From assembly GCF_025909975.1 (NCBI RefSeq), contig NZ_JAPCIO010000005.1:1-64000 (forward strand): a stretch of 64,000 nucleotides of DNA, read 5' to 3'. Source of the DNA: Flavobacterium lacisediminis. Lineage in GTDB: Bacteria > Bacteroidota > Bacteroidia > Flavobacteriales > Flavobacteriaceae. Position numbers and translations under genes: made by a program. Shown one piece after another: positions 1 to 9,523 of the stretch. Position 1 is the stretch's first letter. Every line of letters starts with the position of its first letter. The notes below the pieces were generated by a model that did not search any database, was not told the DNA's origin, and worked only from the letters and a program-made list of their open reading frames with translations.

Positions 1-1005
1 TTGTTTGCAGATCCAAATCATCCGCCATTATGTAGTGGTGAGGATCCTACTTTTATTGTTGTATCATCATTTAATGCAAATACAATATTAAATTGGACAG
101 TAAATGCAGTTGGTGTTAATGGAGCATTATCAGGAACAGCTACAGGTTCAACAATAATTGAACAATTATTAACTACTGCAGTAGATAATGTAGCAGGTTA
201 TGTAGATTATATTATTACTCCGACATTAGATGGATGTACAGGCGCACCAATTACAGTTCGAGTTATTGTAAATCCATTACCAAAACCAGTATTAACTGAT
301 GGCGCAATTTGTGTGGATGAGTTCGGAGTTACTTTCCAAACGTATACGTTGAATTCAGGCTTAGATAATGCGACTTATGATTTTGTATGGTATTTAGATG
401 GAGTAGCGATTCCAAATTCAAACAATGCAACTTATACTGCTAATACAGTTGGAACGTATAGTGTTATTGCGACAAATACTACAACAAACTGTGTGTCAGA
501 GATCGTTAGTGCTAACATAACAGCTACTACACCAGCCACTAGTTTTACAGTTACGCAAAGTGCATATTTTAGTGGAAATGCTACATTAACTGTAAATGTA
601 ATAGGTGGAAGCGGTACATTAATGTATTCATTAGACGAAGGAACATTACAGTCTTCAAATGTATTTACGAATGTAAGTTCTGGACCTCATACGATAACAG
701 TAATTGATACACAAGGATGTACTTATTTAGTTCAAACGGTATTTGTGATTAACTATCCACAATATTTCACTCCAAATGGAGATGGTATTAACGATGGTTG
801 GTTCATCGCAGGCTTACAAGATACAGATTACATCTACATCTTTGATAGATATGGTAAACTAATCAAACAGTTACGAGGTGAAGAGTTTTGGGATGGTACT
901 TACAACCTAGAAAACCTTCCTTCAACTGATTACTGGTTCACCGTTGATTATTTAGAGAATGGAGTTAAAAAACAATTTAAAGCACACTTCTCATTAATAC
1001 GATAG
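1..1005 (+). CDS. T9SS type B sorted surface protein (adhesin-like), 3' part only
   Basis: The reading frame is open from the first base of the window, so only the last 334 residues of a larger secreted protein are seen. The visible part has Ig/PKD-like beta repeats rich in Thr, Asn and Val. Residues about 250-334 form the gliding-motility-associated C-terminal domain (type B sorting signal of the type IX secretion system): YFTPNGDGINDGW, then IYIFDRYGKLIKQL and a terminal beta-strand ending LIR. In this family the domain directs export across the outer membrane and surface attachment or release. A role as adhesin or matrix protein is inference from the repeats. The TTG at base 1 is unlikely to be the true start. 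Confidence 0.9.
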   Translation: MFADPNHPPLCSGEDPTFIVVSSFNANTILNWTVNAVGVNGALSGTATGSTIIEQLLTTAVDNVAGYVDYIITPTLDGCTGAPITVRVIVNPLPKPVLTDGAICVDEFGVTFQTYTLNSGLDNATYDFVWYLDGVAIPNSNNATYTANTVGTYSVIATNTTTNCVSEIVSANITATTPATSFTVTQSAYFSGNATLTVNVIGGSGTLMYSLDEGTLQSSNVFTNVSSGPHTITVIDTQGCTYLVQTVFVINYPQYFTPNGDGINDGWFIAGLQDTDYIYIFDRYGKLIKQLRGEEFWDGTYNLENLPSTDYWFTVDYLENGVKKQFKAHFSLIR

Positions 1006-1018
1006 TTGAGATTTAAAT

Positions 1019-1050
1019 AAAAAAGGCGAAACCATGTTTCGCCTTTTTTA
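1019..1050 (+). terminator. Rho-independent terminator after the T9SS protein
   Basis: AAAAAGGCGAAAC, loop CATG, then GTTTCGCC-type complement and a T run. It follows the stop codon at 1005 directly. It is the first of two back-to-back hairpins between convergent genes. Confidence 0.85.
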
Positions 1051-1065
1051 TTATAAAGATTTTAT

Positions 1066-1098
1066 AAAAAAAGAGACCTTATAAGGTCTCTTTTTTTT
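1066..1098 (-). terminator. Terminator of the aminotransferase gene (bidirectional hairpin)
   Basis: AAGAGACCTT, two-base loop, AAGGTCTCTT, with A and T runs on both sides, so it can work on either strand. It lies just past the stop of the minus-strand aminotransferase. Confidence 0.8.
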
Positions 1099-1112
1099 AT
1101 CTTATATAAAGA

Positions 1113-2306
1113 TTATAATTTATTATAAACTGTAATTGCTTCTTTTAATATTTGAACAGATCTAATCAAATCGTCTTTTTTCAATACATAAGCAATACGA
1201 ACTTCATCTAAACCAACATTTGGTGTTGAATAAAATCCGGCAGCTGGAGCTACCATAACAGTTTCTCCATTTAAGTCATAAGATTCTAATAACCATTGAG
1301 CAAATTTATCTGCATTATCAATTGGTAGTTTAGCGATGCAATAAAATGCTCCTTTGGGAGTAGCTACTTTCACGCCTTCAATCTTGTTTAATTCAGTAAT
1401 TAAAGTATCTCTACGGTCTTTGTATTCTGAAATAACATCATCAAAATAACTTTGTGGAGTTTCTAATGCCGCCTCACTTGCAATTTGAGCATATGTAGGA
1501 GGACTTAAACGAGCTTGAGCAAATTTCATTGCAGTTGCCATTACATCTTTGTTCTTTGAAACTATACAACCAATTCTAGCTCCACACATGCTATAGCGCT
1601 TAGAAACTGAATCAATCATGATAGCATGTTCTTCTAAACCAGGTACATTCATTACAGAGAAATGCTTATCTCCATCATAAATGAATTCGCGATATACTTC
1701 ATCAGCAATTAAGAATAAATCATGTTTCTTAACTATTTCTGCTAATTTTAAAATTTCTTCTTGAGAATATAAATAACCAGTAGGATTACCTGGATTACAA
1801 ATTAAAATGGCTTTTGTTTTTGGAGTGATTAATTTTTCAAAAGCTTCTATAGGAGGTAAGGCAAATCCTGTTTCAATTCCAGAAATAACAGGGACTACAT
1901 GCACTCCTGAAGCAGTCGAAAATCCATTATAGTTAGCATAAAATGGTTCTGGAATAATAATTTCATCACCTGCATCCATAGTACTTCCCATTGCAAAAAG
2001 CAAGGCCTCTGATCCCCCCGTTGTGATAATTATATCTTGAGTGTCAATAGGTAATCCATGATTCTTGTAATATTGAGAAAGCTTTGATCTATAGCTTTCA
2101 AATCCTGCCGAATGACTATACTCTAATACAGTAATATCTGCATTTTTTACTGCTTGTAAAGCTACTTCTGGAGTTTTAATATCAGGTTGCCCAATATTTA
2201 AATGATATACTTTATGTCCTTTTTTCTTAGCAATTTCTGCATAAGGTACCAATTTTCTAATTGGTGATTCTGGCATTTGTTGCCCTTTAACGGAAACTTT
2301 TGGCAT
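1113..2306 (-). CDS. PLP-dependent aminotransferase, class I/II (aspartate aminotransferase-like)
   Basis: Fold type I aminotransferase of 397 aa, the normal family length. Visible signatures are TGGSE near residues 96-100, NPGNPTG near 171-177, the Asp-Glu of ADEVY near 201-205, and the PLP-binding Lys236 in SVSKRYS, followed by the substrate carboxylate-binding Arg region CGARIG near 241-246. It transfers amino groups between an amino acid and 2-oxoglutarate in the cytoplasm. Aspartate is the likeliest substrate, but the exact one cannot be read from the sequence. It stands alone, convergent with the T9SS gene. The ATG at 2306 gives the expected N-terminus. Confidence 0.9.
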   Translation of the reverse strand: MPKVSVKGQQMPESPIRKLVPYAEIAKKKGHKVYHLNIGQPDIKTPEVALQAVKNADITVLEYSHSAGFESYRSKLSQYYKNHGLPIDTQDIIITTGGSEALLFAMGSTMDAGDEIIIPEPFYANYNGFSTASGVHVVPVISGIETGFALPPIEAFEKLITPKTKAILICNPGNPTGYLYSQEEILKLAEIVKKHDLFLIADEVYREFIYDGDKHFSVMNVPGLEEHAIMIDSVSKRYSMCGARIGCIVSKNKDVMATAMKFAQARLSPPTYAQIASEAALETPQSYFDDVISEYKDRRDTLITELNKIEGVKVATPKGAFYCIAKLPIDNADKFAQWLLESYDLNGETVMVAPAAGFYSTPNVGLDEVRIAYVLKKDDLIRSVQILKEAITVYNKL

Positions 2307-2435
2307 GATCTGTTTTTTTAAAGATGCACAAAATTGCGATTTTTTTTTGTTATAAGGATAATAATCAATATTAAAAAATGTTAAAAATGTAAATCTATTG
2401 TGATAATTTCTTACATTTAGGTAATAAATTGTAGA

Positions 2436-3758
2436 ATGAGAAATTGTTTCCTAATAGTGTTTTTCTTTTTGACTGTTGCAACACTTCAGTCGCAGTCTAA
2501 TTTTATTTGGAATTCAAAAAAAGATAAAATTAAAATTCCATTTGAGTTAACTCATAATCTTATAATTGTGGATGTGAATTTTAATGGTATTCCTTTAAAA
2601 ATGATAGCCGATACCGGAGCTGAAATGAATATTTTGTTTAGTTTTCCAGAGAAAGATTCTGTAGTGTTGAGTCATACAGATAAGATTCAAATTAAAGGTG
2701 TGGGGAAAGGAGAATCTTTAGATGCTTATTTGTCTAAAAAAAATCATATTAAAATTAAAGACTATGAAGATACTAATTTTGAAATTGTACTTATACCGAG
2801 CCAAGATATTAGTATCATTAATAAATTAGGAGTACCTATAAACGGAATAATAGGAAGTAGTTTTTTTGAATCTGGAGTTGTTGAAATTAATTACCAAAAA
2901 AAACAGATTATTTTACATAAAAATGATTTGCATCAAAATGATGTTCGCACAAAAAAACATCATGTTCTCGATGTAGAATTTCATGAAAATAAACCTTATG
3001 TTCAAATGCCTATTTCTATACAAGATAATGAAAAAGTTGTAAAACTATTATTTGATACTGGTTTAGGCGATGGTTTATGGTTGTTTGAAAATGACAGTTT
3101 GAAAAGTAGTAATCATTTTTTTGTTGATCTTTTGGGGGTTGGACTTTCAGGTGAAATTTTGGGCAAACGTTCACGAATTGAACAAATTAAATTAGATAAT
3201 TTAGTTTTAAAGGATGCTTTAGTTTCATATCCAGATAGTGTTTCATTCAATCAGATTTCTTTGTTAAAAGATCGTAACGGCTCTCTTGGTGGAGATATTA
3301 TAAAAAGATTTAATTGGTTTTTAGATTATGAGAATAAGCGATTTTATTTTAAAAAGAATACACAATTTAACACGCCATTTGAATATAATATGTCGGGTAT
3401 AGAAATACAACATTCCGGATTGCAATGGGTTAAAGAAGCCGTTCGAAAAGAAGGCGGAATTGGCCAAGTTAATATGGATGAATTTGTTTTTGAAGATTCT
3501 AGTAAACGCTACAATTATAATTATGAATTAAAACCTATTTTTCAAATTTACGCCATTCGAAAAAATTCTCCTGGAGAAAAAGCAGGTCTGTTAGTTGGAG
3601 ATAAAATACTGAAAATTAATAATAAATTAGCTTCGCAACTTTCAATTCAAAGTATTACTGATTTATTCCAATCTGAAGAAGGTAAATGGATAACAATGAT
3701 AGTGGATAGGGCAGGAATTCGATTTACAGTTAAATTCCAACTCGAAAAAATCTTATAA
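2436..3758 (+). CDS. Exported retropepsin-like aspartyl protease with C-terminal PDZ domain
   Basis: A 440 aa protein with a signal peptide (hydrophobic residues 3-18, ending SQS). Two aspartyl-protease half-domains each carry an Asp-Thr-Gly triad: IADTGAE at about 57-63 and LFDTGLG at about 205-211. A single-chain enzyme of pepsin-like symmetry is therefore plausible. Residues about 365-440 form a PDZ domain (IRKNSPGEKAGLLVGDKI). The protein should act in the periplasm or at the outer surface; its substrate is unknown. Monocistronic, with its own terminator. Flavobacteria carry several proteins of this type. Catalytic activity is inferred from the two DTG motifs. Confidence 0.85.
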   Translation: MRNCFLIVFFFLTVATLQSQSNFIWNSKKDKIKIPFELTHNLIIVDVNFNGIPLKMIADTGAEMNILFSFPEKDSVVLSHTDKIQIKGVGKGESLDAYLSKKNHIKIKDYEDTNFEIVLIPSQDISIINKLGVPINGIIGSSFFESGVVEINYQKKQIILHKNDLHQNDVRTKKHHVLDVEFHENKPYVQMPISIQDNEKVVKLLFDTGLGDGLWLFENDSLKSSNHFFVDLLGVGLSGEILGKRSRIEQIKLDNLVLKDALVSYPDSVSFNQISLLKDRNGSLGGDIIKRFNWFLDYENKRFYFKKNTQFNTPFEYNMSGIEIQHSGLQWVKEAVRKEGGIGQVNMDEFVFEDSSKRYNYNYELKPIFQIYAIRKNSPGEKAGLLVGDKILKINNKLASQLSIQSITDLFQSEEGKWITMIVDRAGIRFTVKFQLEKIL

Positions 3759-3787
3759 AAAAAGTCCCAATTTAATTGGGACTTTTT
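3758..3787 (+). terminator. Bidirectional terminator between convergent genes
   Basis: AAAGTCCCAA, loop TTTAA, TTGGGACTTT followed by T residues. It ends the protease gene and, read on the other strand, the DUF1573 gene. Confidence 0.85.
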
Positions 3788-3789
3788 AT

Positions 3790-4218
3790 TTATGAATTTG
3801 GAAATGATTTCTTTTTAACAAGAGGACTAACTTCTTCCTTAACAATTACTGTTCCTTTAATTCTTAACGGAACCATACCATTTGGTTTATTTATGGCATT
3901 AGTTTCAATTGTAATTGTTTTGCTAATAGGTCCAGGATTCATGTTATATTGAACTTTAATTTGACCTTTTCCGCCAGGAACAATTGGTTCTTTTGGCCAT
4001 TCAGGAACAGTGCATCCACAACTTGATTTGGCATTAATAATATTTAAAGGTTGGTCACCAGTATTCGTAAATTCGAAAATTCTTATTCCATCATCTTTTC
4101 CTTTTTCTACCTCGCCATAGTTGATAGTTTCTTCTTTGAATTCAATTTTTGCACCCGATTGGGCAAACGAAGTCATTCCAACTAATACAGTTAAATAAAC
4201 AAGTAATTTTTTCATCAT
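3790..4218 (-). CDS. DUF1573 family exported protein
   Basis: A 142 aa protein with signal peptide MMKKLLVYLTVLVGMTSFAQ and one DUF1573 (ASH/MSP-like beta-sandwich) domain. Hallmarks are FEFTNTGDQPL and SSCGCTVPEWP, with paired Cys67 and Cys69. The family is abundant in Bacteroidota; its biochemical function is not established, and a periplasmic or outer membrane role is inferred. The start could be either of the two first Met codons (4218 or 4215). Monocistronic, divergent from valS. Confidence 0.85.
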   Translation of the reverse strand: MMKKLLVYLTVLVGMTSFAQSGAKIEFKEETINYGEVEKGKDDGIRIFEFTNTGDQPLNIINAKSSCGCTVPEWPKEPIVPGGKGQIKVQYNMNPGPISKTITIETNAINKPNGMVPLRIKGTVIVKEEVSPLVKKKSFPNS

Positions 4219-4307
4219 CTTATAAATTAATAGGTTGTTGTAAAATTAATTAAATAAAAGCAACCAACAAACTACTCCTAACATTTTTTTTATTTTCGTG
4301 ATATAGT

Positions 4308-4315
4308 TACTTTTG
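4308..4315 (+). promoter_or_regulatory. Promoter -7 box for valS
   Basis: TACTTTTG fits the Bacteroidota consensus TAnnTTTG, about 100 bases before the chosen valS start. No convincing -33 TTG lies at the usual distance, so this is tentative. Confidence 0.45.
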
Positions 4316-4370
4316 CAGTTACTAATACAAAAAACATACCAAAGTAAATTTTGGAATGTTAAAACGAACA

Positions 4371-4402
4371 GTCAAGCTGTTCAACGATTCAACAATTAAA
4401 CA
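4371..4402 (+). repeat. Leader microrepeat shared with the region before 38603
   Basis: The 17-base string GATTCAACAATTAAACA at 4386-4402 is identical to 38561-38577. Just before it, AACAG-TCAAG-CTGTT forms a short inverted repeat, and its GTCAAGCTG is also the start of the palindromic repeat at 38491. Both copies lie immediately before a start codon. Confidence 0.6.
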
Positions 4403-4415
4403 AGAAAAAAATATA

Positions 4416-7043
4416 ATGATTCCTGCACAATTCAACGCTAAAGAAGTAGAACAAAAGTGGTACGACTACTGGATGAAAAATGATTATTTTACATCCAAAC
4501 CCGACCACAGAACGCCGTACACCATTGTAATTCCGCCACCAAACGTAACGGGAGTATTACACATGGGACACATGTTGAATAACACCATTCAAGATGTATT
4601 AATTCGTCGTGCGCGTTTAAAAGGGTTCAACGCTTGTTGGGTACCAGGAACTGACCATGCCTCTATTGCAACCGAAGCTAAAGTAGTAGCGAAGTTAAAA
4701 GAAGAAGGTATCAATAAAAACGATTTAACGCGTGAAGAATTTCTAAAACACGCTTGGGAATGGACCGATAAATACGGCGGAACCATCTTAGAGCAATTAA
4801 AACAATTAGGATGTTCTTGTGATTGGAGTCGTACCAAGTTTACGATGGATGACGACATGTCAGCTTCAGTAATTCACTCATTTGTAGATTTATACAACAA
4901 AGGTTTGATTTATCGCGGTTACCGAATGGTAAACTGGGATCCAGAAGCTAAAACTACATTATCTGATGAAGAAGTAATCTTTGAAGAACGTCAAGGAAAA
5001 TTATATTTCATCAAATATAAAATTGAAGGTTCAGAAGATTTCTTAACTGTTGCTACAACACGTCCTGAAACTATTTTTGGAGATACTGCAATTTGTATCA
5101 ATCCAAATGACGAACGTTTTTCACATTTAAAAGGGAAAAAAGCAATCGTACCTATTTGCGGTAGAGTTATTCCTATCATCGAAGATGAATATGTTGATGT
5201 TGAATTTGGTACTGGTTGTTTAAAAGTAACGCCTGCTCACGATACTAACGATAAAACTTTAGGAGATAAACATAATTTAGAAATCATCGATATTTTCAAC
5301 GAAGATGCTTCTTTGAATTCTTTCGGATTGCATTATCAAGGAAAAGACCGATTTGTAGTTCGTGAAGAGATTTCGAAAGAGTTAGAAACTATCGGAGCGT
5401 TAGCAAAAACCGAAACACATTTAAATAAAGTAGGAACTTCTGAAAGAACCAAAGCTGTAATCGAACCAAGATTATCAGATCAATGGTTCTTAAGTATGGA
5501 AGAATTAGTAAAACCTGCTATCAAAGCGGTTTTAGAATCAGACGAAATCAAATTATATCCAAGTCGTTTTAACAATACATATGCGCATTGGTTAAACAAC
5601 ATTCGCGATTGGAATATTTCGCGTCAATTGTGGTGGGGACAACAAATTCCAGCTTACTATTTTGGCGATGGAAAAGAAGATTTCGTAGTAGCAGAAAACA
5701 TCGAAAAAGCAGTTGAGCTTGCAAAAGTAAGAACAGGCAATGCACAGCTTCAAGCTTCTGACTTAAAACAAGACGCGGATGCATTAGACACTTGGTTCTC
5801 TTCATGGTTATGGCCAATGGCTGTTTTTGGAGGTGTTTTAAATCCAGAAAATGAAGATTTTAAATATTATTATCCAACAAATGATTTAGTTACGGGTCCA
5901 GATATTTTATTTTTCTGGGTAGCGCGTATGATTATTGCAGGTTATGAATATGCTGGAGAAAAACCATTTTCAAATGTATATTTAACGGGATTAGTTCGCG
6001 ACAAGCAAGGTCGTAAAATGTCAAAATCATTAGGAAATTCACCTGAACCTCTTGGACTAATTGAGAAATTTGGTGCTGATGGTGTTCGTGTGGGATTGTT
6101 ATTGAGCGCTTCGGCAGGAAATGATATTTTATTCGACGAAGAATTATGCAACCAAGGTAAAGGTTTCTCTAATAAAATTTGGAATGCTTTCAAACTAATC
6201 AAAGGTTGGGAAGTAGCGGATATTGCACAACCAGAAGCTTCAAAAGTAGCCATTGAATGGTATGAAGCGAAGTTGCAACAAACCTTAGTCGAAATCGAAG
6301 ATAATTTTGATAAATACAGATTATCAGATGCGTTAATGGCGATTTACAAATTGGTTTGGGACGATTTTTGTTCGTGGTTTTTAGAAATGATAAAACCAGG
6401 TTACCAACAACCAATCGACCGCGCTACGTTTGACAAAGCAATTGAAATGTTAGAAGCTAACTTGAAATTGTTACATCCGTTCATGCCGTTTTTAACAGAG
6501 GAAATTTGGCACCATATTGCCGAAAGAACACCAGAACAAGCGTTAATAGTAGGTGAGTGGCCAAAAGCTAAATCGTATGATGCAAAATTAATTGCTGATT
6601 TTGATTTTGCTACCGAAGTTATTTCTGGAATTAGAACGATTCGTAAAGATAAAAACATTCCGTTTAAAGATGCGATGGAATTAAAAGTAGTGAACAACGA
6701 GAAAGCGTCAACGTATTTTGATTCGGTGATTCAGAAGTTAGGAAATGTTACGACTTTAGAATACGTTTCAGATAAAGTTGATGGTGCGTTATCGTATCGT
6801 GTAAAATCGAATGAATATTTTATTCCAATTACAGGAAACATTGATGTAGAAGCAGAAATAGCTAAATTAACTGAAGAGTTAAACTACACAAAAGGATTCT
6901 TACGCTCGGTGCAAGGGAAATTGTCTAACGAAAAATTCGTAGCCGGCGCGCCTGAGCAAGTAATTGCAAACGAACGCAAAAAAGAAGCCGACGCTTTAGC
7001 AAAAATCGCCATGATTGAGCAAAGTTTAGCTGGTTTGAAATAA
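4416..7043 (+). CDS. valS: Valine--tRNA ligase
   Basis: Class Ia aminoacyl-tRNA synthetase that charges tRNA-Val in the cytoplasm. From the ATG at 4416 it is 875 aa, normal for ValRS. The HIGH signature is HMGH at 49-52 within [18 protein letters not shown] is intact at 534-538. An editing domain lies between, a helical anticodon-binding domain follows, and the C-terminal coiled-coil arm typical of ValRS ends the protein ([16 protein letters not shown] and onward). An in-frame ATG at 4356 would add 20 residues ([13 protein letters not shown]...) not found in the family and lying in a microrepeat-rich leader, so 4416 is preferred. Confidence 0.97.
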   Translation: MIPAQFNAKEVEQKWYDYWMKNDYFTSKPDHRTPYTIVIPPPNVTGVLHMGHMLNNTIQDVLIRRARLKGFNACWVPGTDHASIATEAKVVAKLKEEGINKNDLTREEFLKHAWEWTDKYGGTILEQLKQLGCSCDWSRTKFTMDDDMSASVIHSFVDLYNKGLIYRGYRMVNWDPEAKTTLSDEEVIFEERQGKLYFIKYKIEGSEDFLTVATTRPETIFGDTAICINPNDERFSHLKGKKAIVPICGRVIPIIEDEYVDVEFGTGCLKVTPAHDTNDKTLGDKHNLEIIDIFNEDASLNSFGLHYQGKDRFVVREEISKELETIGALAKTETHLNKVGTSERTKAVIEPRLSDQWFLSMEELVKPAIKAVLESDEIKLYPSRFNNTYAHWLNNIRDWNISRQLWWGQQIPAYYFGDGKEDFVVAENIEKAVELAKVRTGNAQLQASDLKQDADALDTWFSSWLWPMAVFGGVLNPENEDFKYYYPTNDLVTGPDILFFWVARMIIAGYEYAGEKPFSNVYLTGLVRDKQGRKMSKSLGNSPEPLGLIEKFGADGVRVGLLLSASAGNDILFDEELCNQGKGFSNKIWNAFKLIKGWEVADIAQPEASKVAIEWYEAKLQQTLVEIEDNFDKYRLSDALMAIYKLVWDDFCSWFLEMIKPGYQQPIDRATFDKAIEMLEANLKLLHPFMPFLTEEIWHHIAERTPEQALIVGEWPKAKSYDAKLIADFDFATEVISGIRTIRKDKNIPFKDAMELKVVNNEKASTYFDSVIQKLGNVTTLEYVSDKVDGALSYRVKSNEYFIPITGNIDVEAEIAKLTEELNYTKGFLRSVQGKLSNEKFVAGAPEQVIANERKKEADALAKIAMIEQSLAGLK

Positions 7044-7059
7044 TATTTCTTTATAAGAA

Positions 7060-7093
7060 AAAAAATCCCGAGTGTGAACTCGGGATTTTTTTT
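7060..7093 (+). terminator. Rho-independent terminator of valS
   Basis: AAATCCCGAGT, loop GTGA, ACTCGGGATTT, then a T run. Near-identical hairpins occur at 8651-8681 and 38838-38868. Confidence 0.9.
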
Positions 7094-7137
7094 GTTTATA
7101 CTTTAAAAATGGCGAGTAGCCATAAACAGTTTTTTTA
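7060..7137. repeat. Intergenic repeat (copy 1), terminator plus tail, matching 38837-38911
   Basis: The terminator hairpin and about 45 following bases (TTTAAAAATGG-C/T-GA-G/C-TAGCCATAAACAG and a T run) match 38837-38911 with only a few differences. The similarity therefore extends beyond a common terminator stem. After the tail both copies also contain TTTTAACGTT (7146-7155 here, 38907-38916 there). Confidence 0.75.
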
Positions 7138-7175
7138 GGGTTTTGTTTTAACGTTTTGTAGCTTTGAATAATGTT

Positions 7176-7328
7176 TCAAAACCTTTCCATTTGGTCTGAA
7201 ACCAAATATACAAAAGATCCATCAATTAAGCACTCACGCTTAAATTTTGTAAAACCACGATTAGCGTTAGTACCTAATTTTGGTTCGCTTGAATTCTTCA
7301 ACAAAACCTTTTTGTAAGCAATCAACAT
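7176..7328 (-). CDS. Possible small ORF of 50 aa, or gene remnant
   Basis: This is the only coding potential in the 311-base gap between valS and the LRR gene. The minus strand reads MLIAYKKVLLKNSSEPK... and ends ...VYLVSDQMERF. Composition looks protein-like (Lys, Gly, Phe, few rare residues) and the start lies after an A-rich stretch, but I recognise no family. It could be a real small protein, a decayed gene, or chance in a repeat-derived region. It sits beside intergenic repeat copy 1. Confidence 0.25.
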   Translation of the reverse strand: MLIAYKKVLLKNSSEPKLGTNANRGFTKFKRECLIDGSFVYLVSDQMERF

Positions 7329-7354
7329 TTTTTTACTTTAGTTTCTTAATCGAC

Positions 7355-8512
7355 TTAAAAGCAATTTGTCTCCACTGTACAATTATATCCAAATGTTTGT
7401 ATATCAGACATGATTTCAGATTGTTCAACAGGATCACAGCATATTGTCATAAGGGATGAACACTGGTAAATATTTATTCCTTGAGAAGCAGCACTTCCAT
7501 TTTTAACAATGAGTGATTGAAGGTTGGGGTTAAAACTGACATTGAAATAACTCATATTCACGCAATCTCTAATGTCAAGTGAAACGAAGCGGTTCCCGCT
7601 GCAGTCCGCATAGCTTAAATTGTTAAGTCCAGTGAAAGTAAGAGATGCCAGATTATTGATATTGCATCGCAAATTCGTGAGATTTGTACAACCAGAAAGC
7701 TTAAGTTCTTGCAGATTGTTTTGCCCGCATTCAAGATCCCTAAGGCGATTACATCCTGTGGCATCTAACGATTGCAAGTTATTTGTAGAACAATTAACAT
7801 CCTGAAGATTTGTAAGTGTACTAAGATTTAAATTTGTTAATGTGTTATCTTGTGCATAGAGTTGCTTAAGATTTGCAAGATGTCTGACATTCAATGTCGA
7901 AATATTGTTTTGGTAAATTCTTAAATTTTCAAGTTTATTAGCACCTTGAATATTCAGGTTTGTGATTTGATTAAATTGACATAAAAGTGTTTTAAGCGAT
8001 CCAAGTGATCCAACATTAAGAGTTTGTAAATTATTTCCATCACATGCGAGGTATTCTAAACGACTCAAACCTGTCACATTAAGTGAAGGTATTTCGTTAT
8101 CTGTCAGCATTACATTCACAAGTCGTCTTAGACTTGTTAAATCAAGTGGTTGAGAGATATTGTTATATTTAACTGAAAGTGTCTGAATATTCCTGAACTG
8201 AAGAATTCCTTCGATTGAATTTATATTTGATTGATCAATTGTTAAACTACCAACATTTTCAGCTTCGCAAACTTGGATTTCACCATCTCCATTTACATCT
8301 ATAACTGTATGCCCATCTAAAGTGACACAAACACCATAACCACCTGCAATAAGTTTAGCCTTAAAATTAGCATCAGGAATATTGACGATTTGGGTACAAT
8401 TAGGATCAGTATTTACTATTCCAGGAGGATTATTACTGCTATCACTATCATTAGAACAGCTAGTAGATAATAGTAATAAAAAAAATCCCGTAACAAATAA
8501 TAATTTTTTCAT
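7355..8512 (-). CDS. Leucine-rich repeat lipoprotein
   Basis: A 385 aa protein with a lipoprotein signal (LLLLSTSC, lipidated Cys20), so anchored in a membrane facing the periplasm or surface. An N-terminal segment IPDANFKAKLIAG and an EF-hand-like loop (DVNGDGEIQVCEAE, about residues 73-86) precede a run of roughly 10 degenerate leucine-rich repeats of about 21 residues (N-L-x-x-L-x-V/L... with LxCxxNxL). Such repeats bind proteins; the partner is unknown. There is no T9SS sorting domain, unlike many flavobacterial LRR proteins. Monocistronic; the terminator of the upstream gene separates it from 8687-9181. Confidence 0.85.
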   Translation of the reverse strand: MKKLLFVTGFFLLLLSTSCSNDSDSSNNPPGIVNTDPNCTQIVNIPDANFKAKLIAGGYGVCVTLDGHTVIDVNGDGEIQVCEAENVGSLTIDQSNINSIEGILQFRNIQTLSVKYNNISQPLDLTSLRRLVNVMLTDNEIPSLNVTGLSRLEYLACDGNNLQTLNVGSLGSLKTLLCQFNQITNLNIQGANKLENLRIYQNNISTLNVRHLANLKQLYAQDNTLTNLNLSTLTNLQDVNCSTNNLQSLDATGCNRLRDLECGQNNLQELKLSGCTNLTNLRCNINNLASLTFTGLNNLSYADCSGNRFVSLDIRDCVNMSYFNVSFNPNLQSLIVKNGSAASQGINIYQCSSLMTICCDPVEQSEIMSDIQTFGYNCTVETNCF

Positions 8513-8650
8513 AGTTAAATTTAAATGTTTGTTTTATTTAATCTGATAATCACCAATTAGCGATAGGTTGGATAATTAAGGTAAAAATATTAAAAAATTC
8601 TTACAAATTATAAAACACAACATTTGTTTAAGCCCAATCTTATAAACAAT

Positions 8651-8681
8651 AAAAATCCCGAGTATGAACTCGGGATTTTTT
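8651..8681 (-). terminator. Terminator of the 8687-9181 gene
   Basis: AAATCCCGAGT-ATGA-ACTCGGGATTT with flanking A and T runs. Same stem as the valS terminator, but without the extended tail. Confidence 0.85.
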
Positions 8682-8686
8682 GATTT

Positions 8687-9181
8687 TTATTGTTTTAGTT
8701 TTTTGTATGCTCTAATTAAAGTTTTAAGCTCTCGGTTAGAAGTTACATCCATAACTTTTTCAGATAAAAAATGACCATATTTGAATGTTACTAAGTATTT
8801 TGTAGTAGTTAATGCGTTAGAAATTACGTCAAGTTCATTTCTTAATGCTTGTTTTTCATCTTCTATTTTTTGTAAGTGTGCAAATTTCTCTTTAAAATCT
8901 CTTCTGAAAGTGGTTGTGTTAAATGGAATTGAGTGAAGAATTTGCATTTGCTTCTTCGATTTTAAATCCAAGGTATCTATAATTCTAGGAACTATATTTT
9001 CAATTTCTTTTCTTGATAATGAATTTAAATTCTCTGGAAGAAAAGATTCTTGTTTTACAATTCCTTTTTTAGGAGTTGTTTTTACAGTTTCTTCTGGAAA
9101 TTGGTTATTCATATAACCGCTTCCAAAGCACTTTTTGCATTTTGGATCTAAACCTTCACAAGAACAAATTTGAACTGCCAT
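8687..9181 (-). CDS. Hypothetical protein with N-terminal Cys cluster
   Basis: 164 aa, function not recognised. The N-terminus has Cys6, Cys8, Cys15 and Cys18 in CSC-x6-CKKCFGSGY, which resembles a DnaJ-type zinc knuckle (CxxCxGxG) and suggests one zinc site. The rest is charged and helical with a likely coiled coil around residues 85-130 (LQKIEDEKQALRNELD). No signal peptide or membrane segment, so cytoplasmic. Monocistronic. Confident as a gene, not as to role. Confidence 0.75.
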   Translation of the reverse strand: MAVQICSCEGLDPKCKKCFGSGYMNNQFPEETVKTTPKKGIVKQESFLPENLNSLSRKEIENIVPRIIDTLDLKSKKQMQILHSIPFNTTTFRRDFKEKFAHLQKIEDEKQALRNELDVISNALTTTKYLVTFKYGHFLSEKVMDVTSNRELKTLIRAYKKLKQ

Positions 9182-9313
9182 AAATTGTTGTTTTTATTCT
9201 GAATCGGTATTAATTGGTTTTATAGCAACCTTCTAAACACAGTTTCAAATGGGTTGTAAAGATATGTAAAGCAAATGAAATTCAGTGTAAATAGAACAAT
9301 CAATAATCAAACT

Positions 9314-9520
9314 TTAGTCGGCTACATATTCCAAAATATCACCTGGCTGACAATCTAAGACTTTACAAATGGATTCCAGCGTACTAAAACGTACTGCTTT
9401 AGCTTTTCCTGTTTTTAAGATGGACAAATTGGCTAAGGTAATGTCTACTTTTTCCGAAAGTTCGTTGAGCGACATTTTGCGCTTTGCCATCATCACATCT
9501 AAGTTTACTACTATTGCCAT
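9314..9520 (-). CDS. Small Xre-type (Cro/CI) HTH transcriptional regulator
   Basis: A 68 aa single helix-turn-helix domain: the recognition region is SLNELSEKVDITLANLSI followed by LESICKVLDCQPGDILEY, as in the small YozG-like Xre family. It starts 3 bases after the stop of the DUF2975 gene and is surely cotranscribed. This membrane protein plus small HTH pairing recurs in Bacillota and Bacteroidota. The regulator may control its own operon, but no operator is evident. Confidence 0.9.
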   Translation of the reverse strand: MAIVVNLDVMMAKRKMSLNELSEKVDITLANLSILKTGKAKAVRFSTLESICKVLDCQPGDILEYVAD

Positions 9521-9523
9521 ACG

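Noticed and set aside
4589..6697. Several minus-strand open frames inside valS
   Set aside because: They lie wholly within a well-conserved synthetase gene and encode low-complexity or unnatural proteins; antisense shadows.
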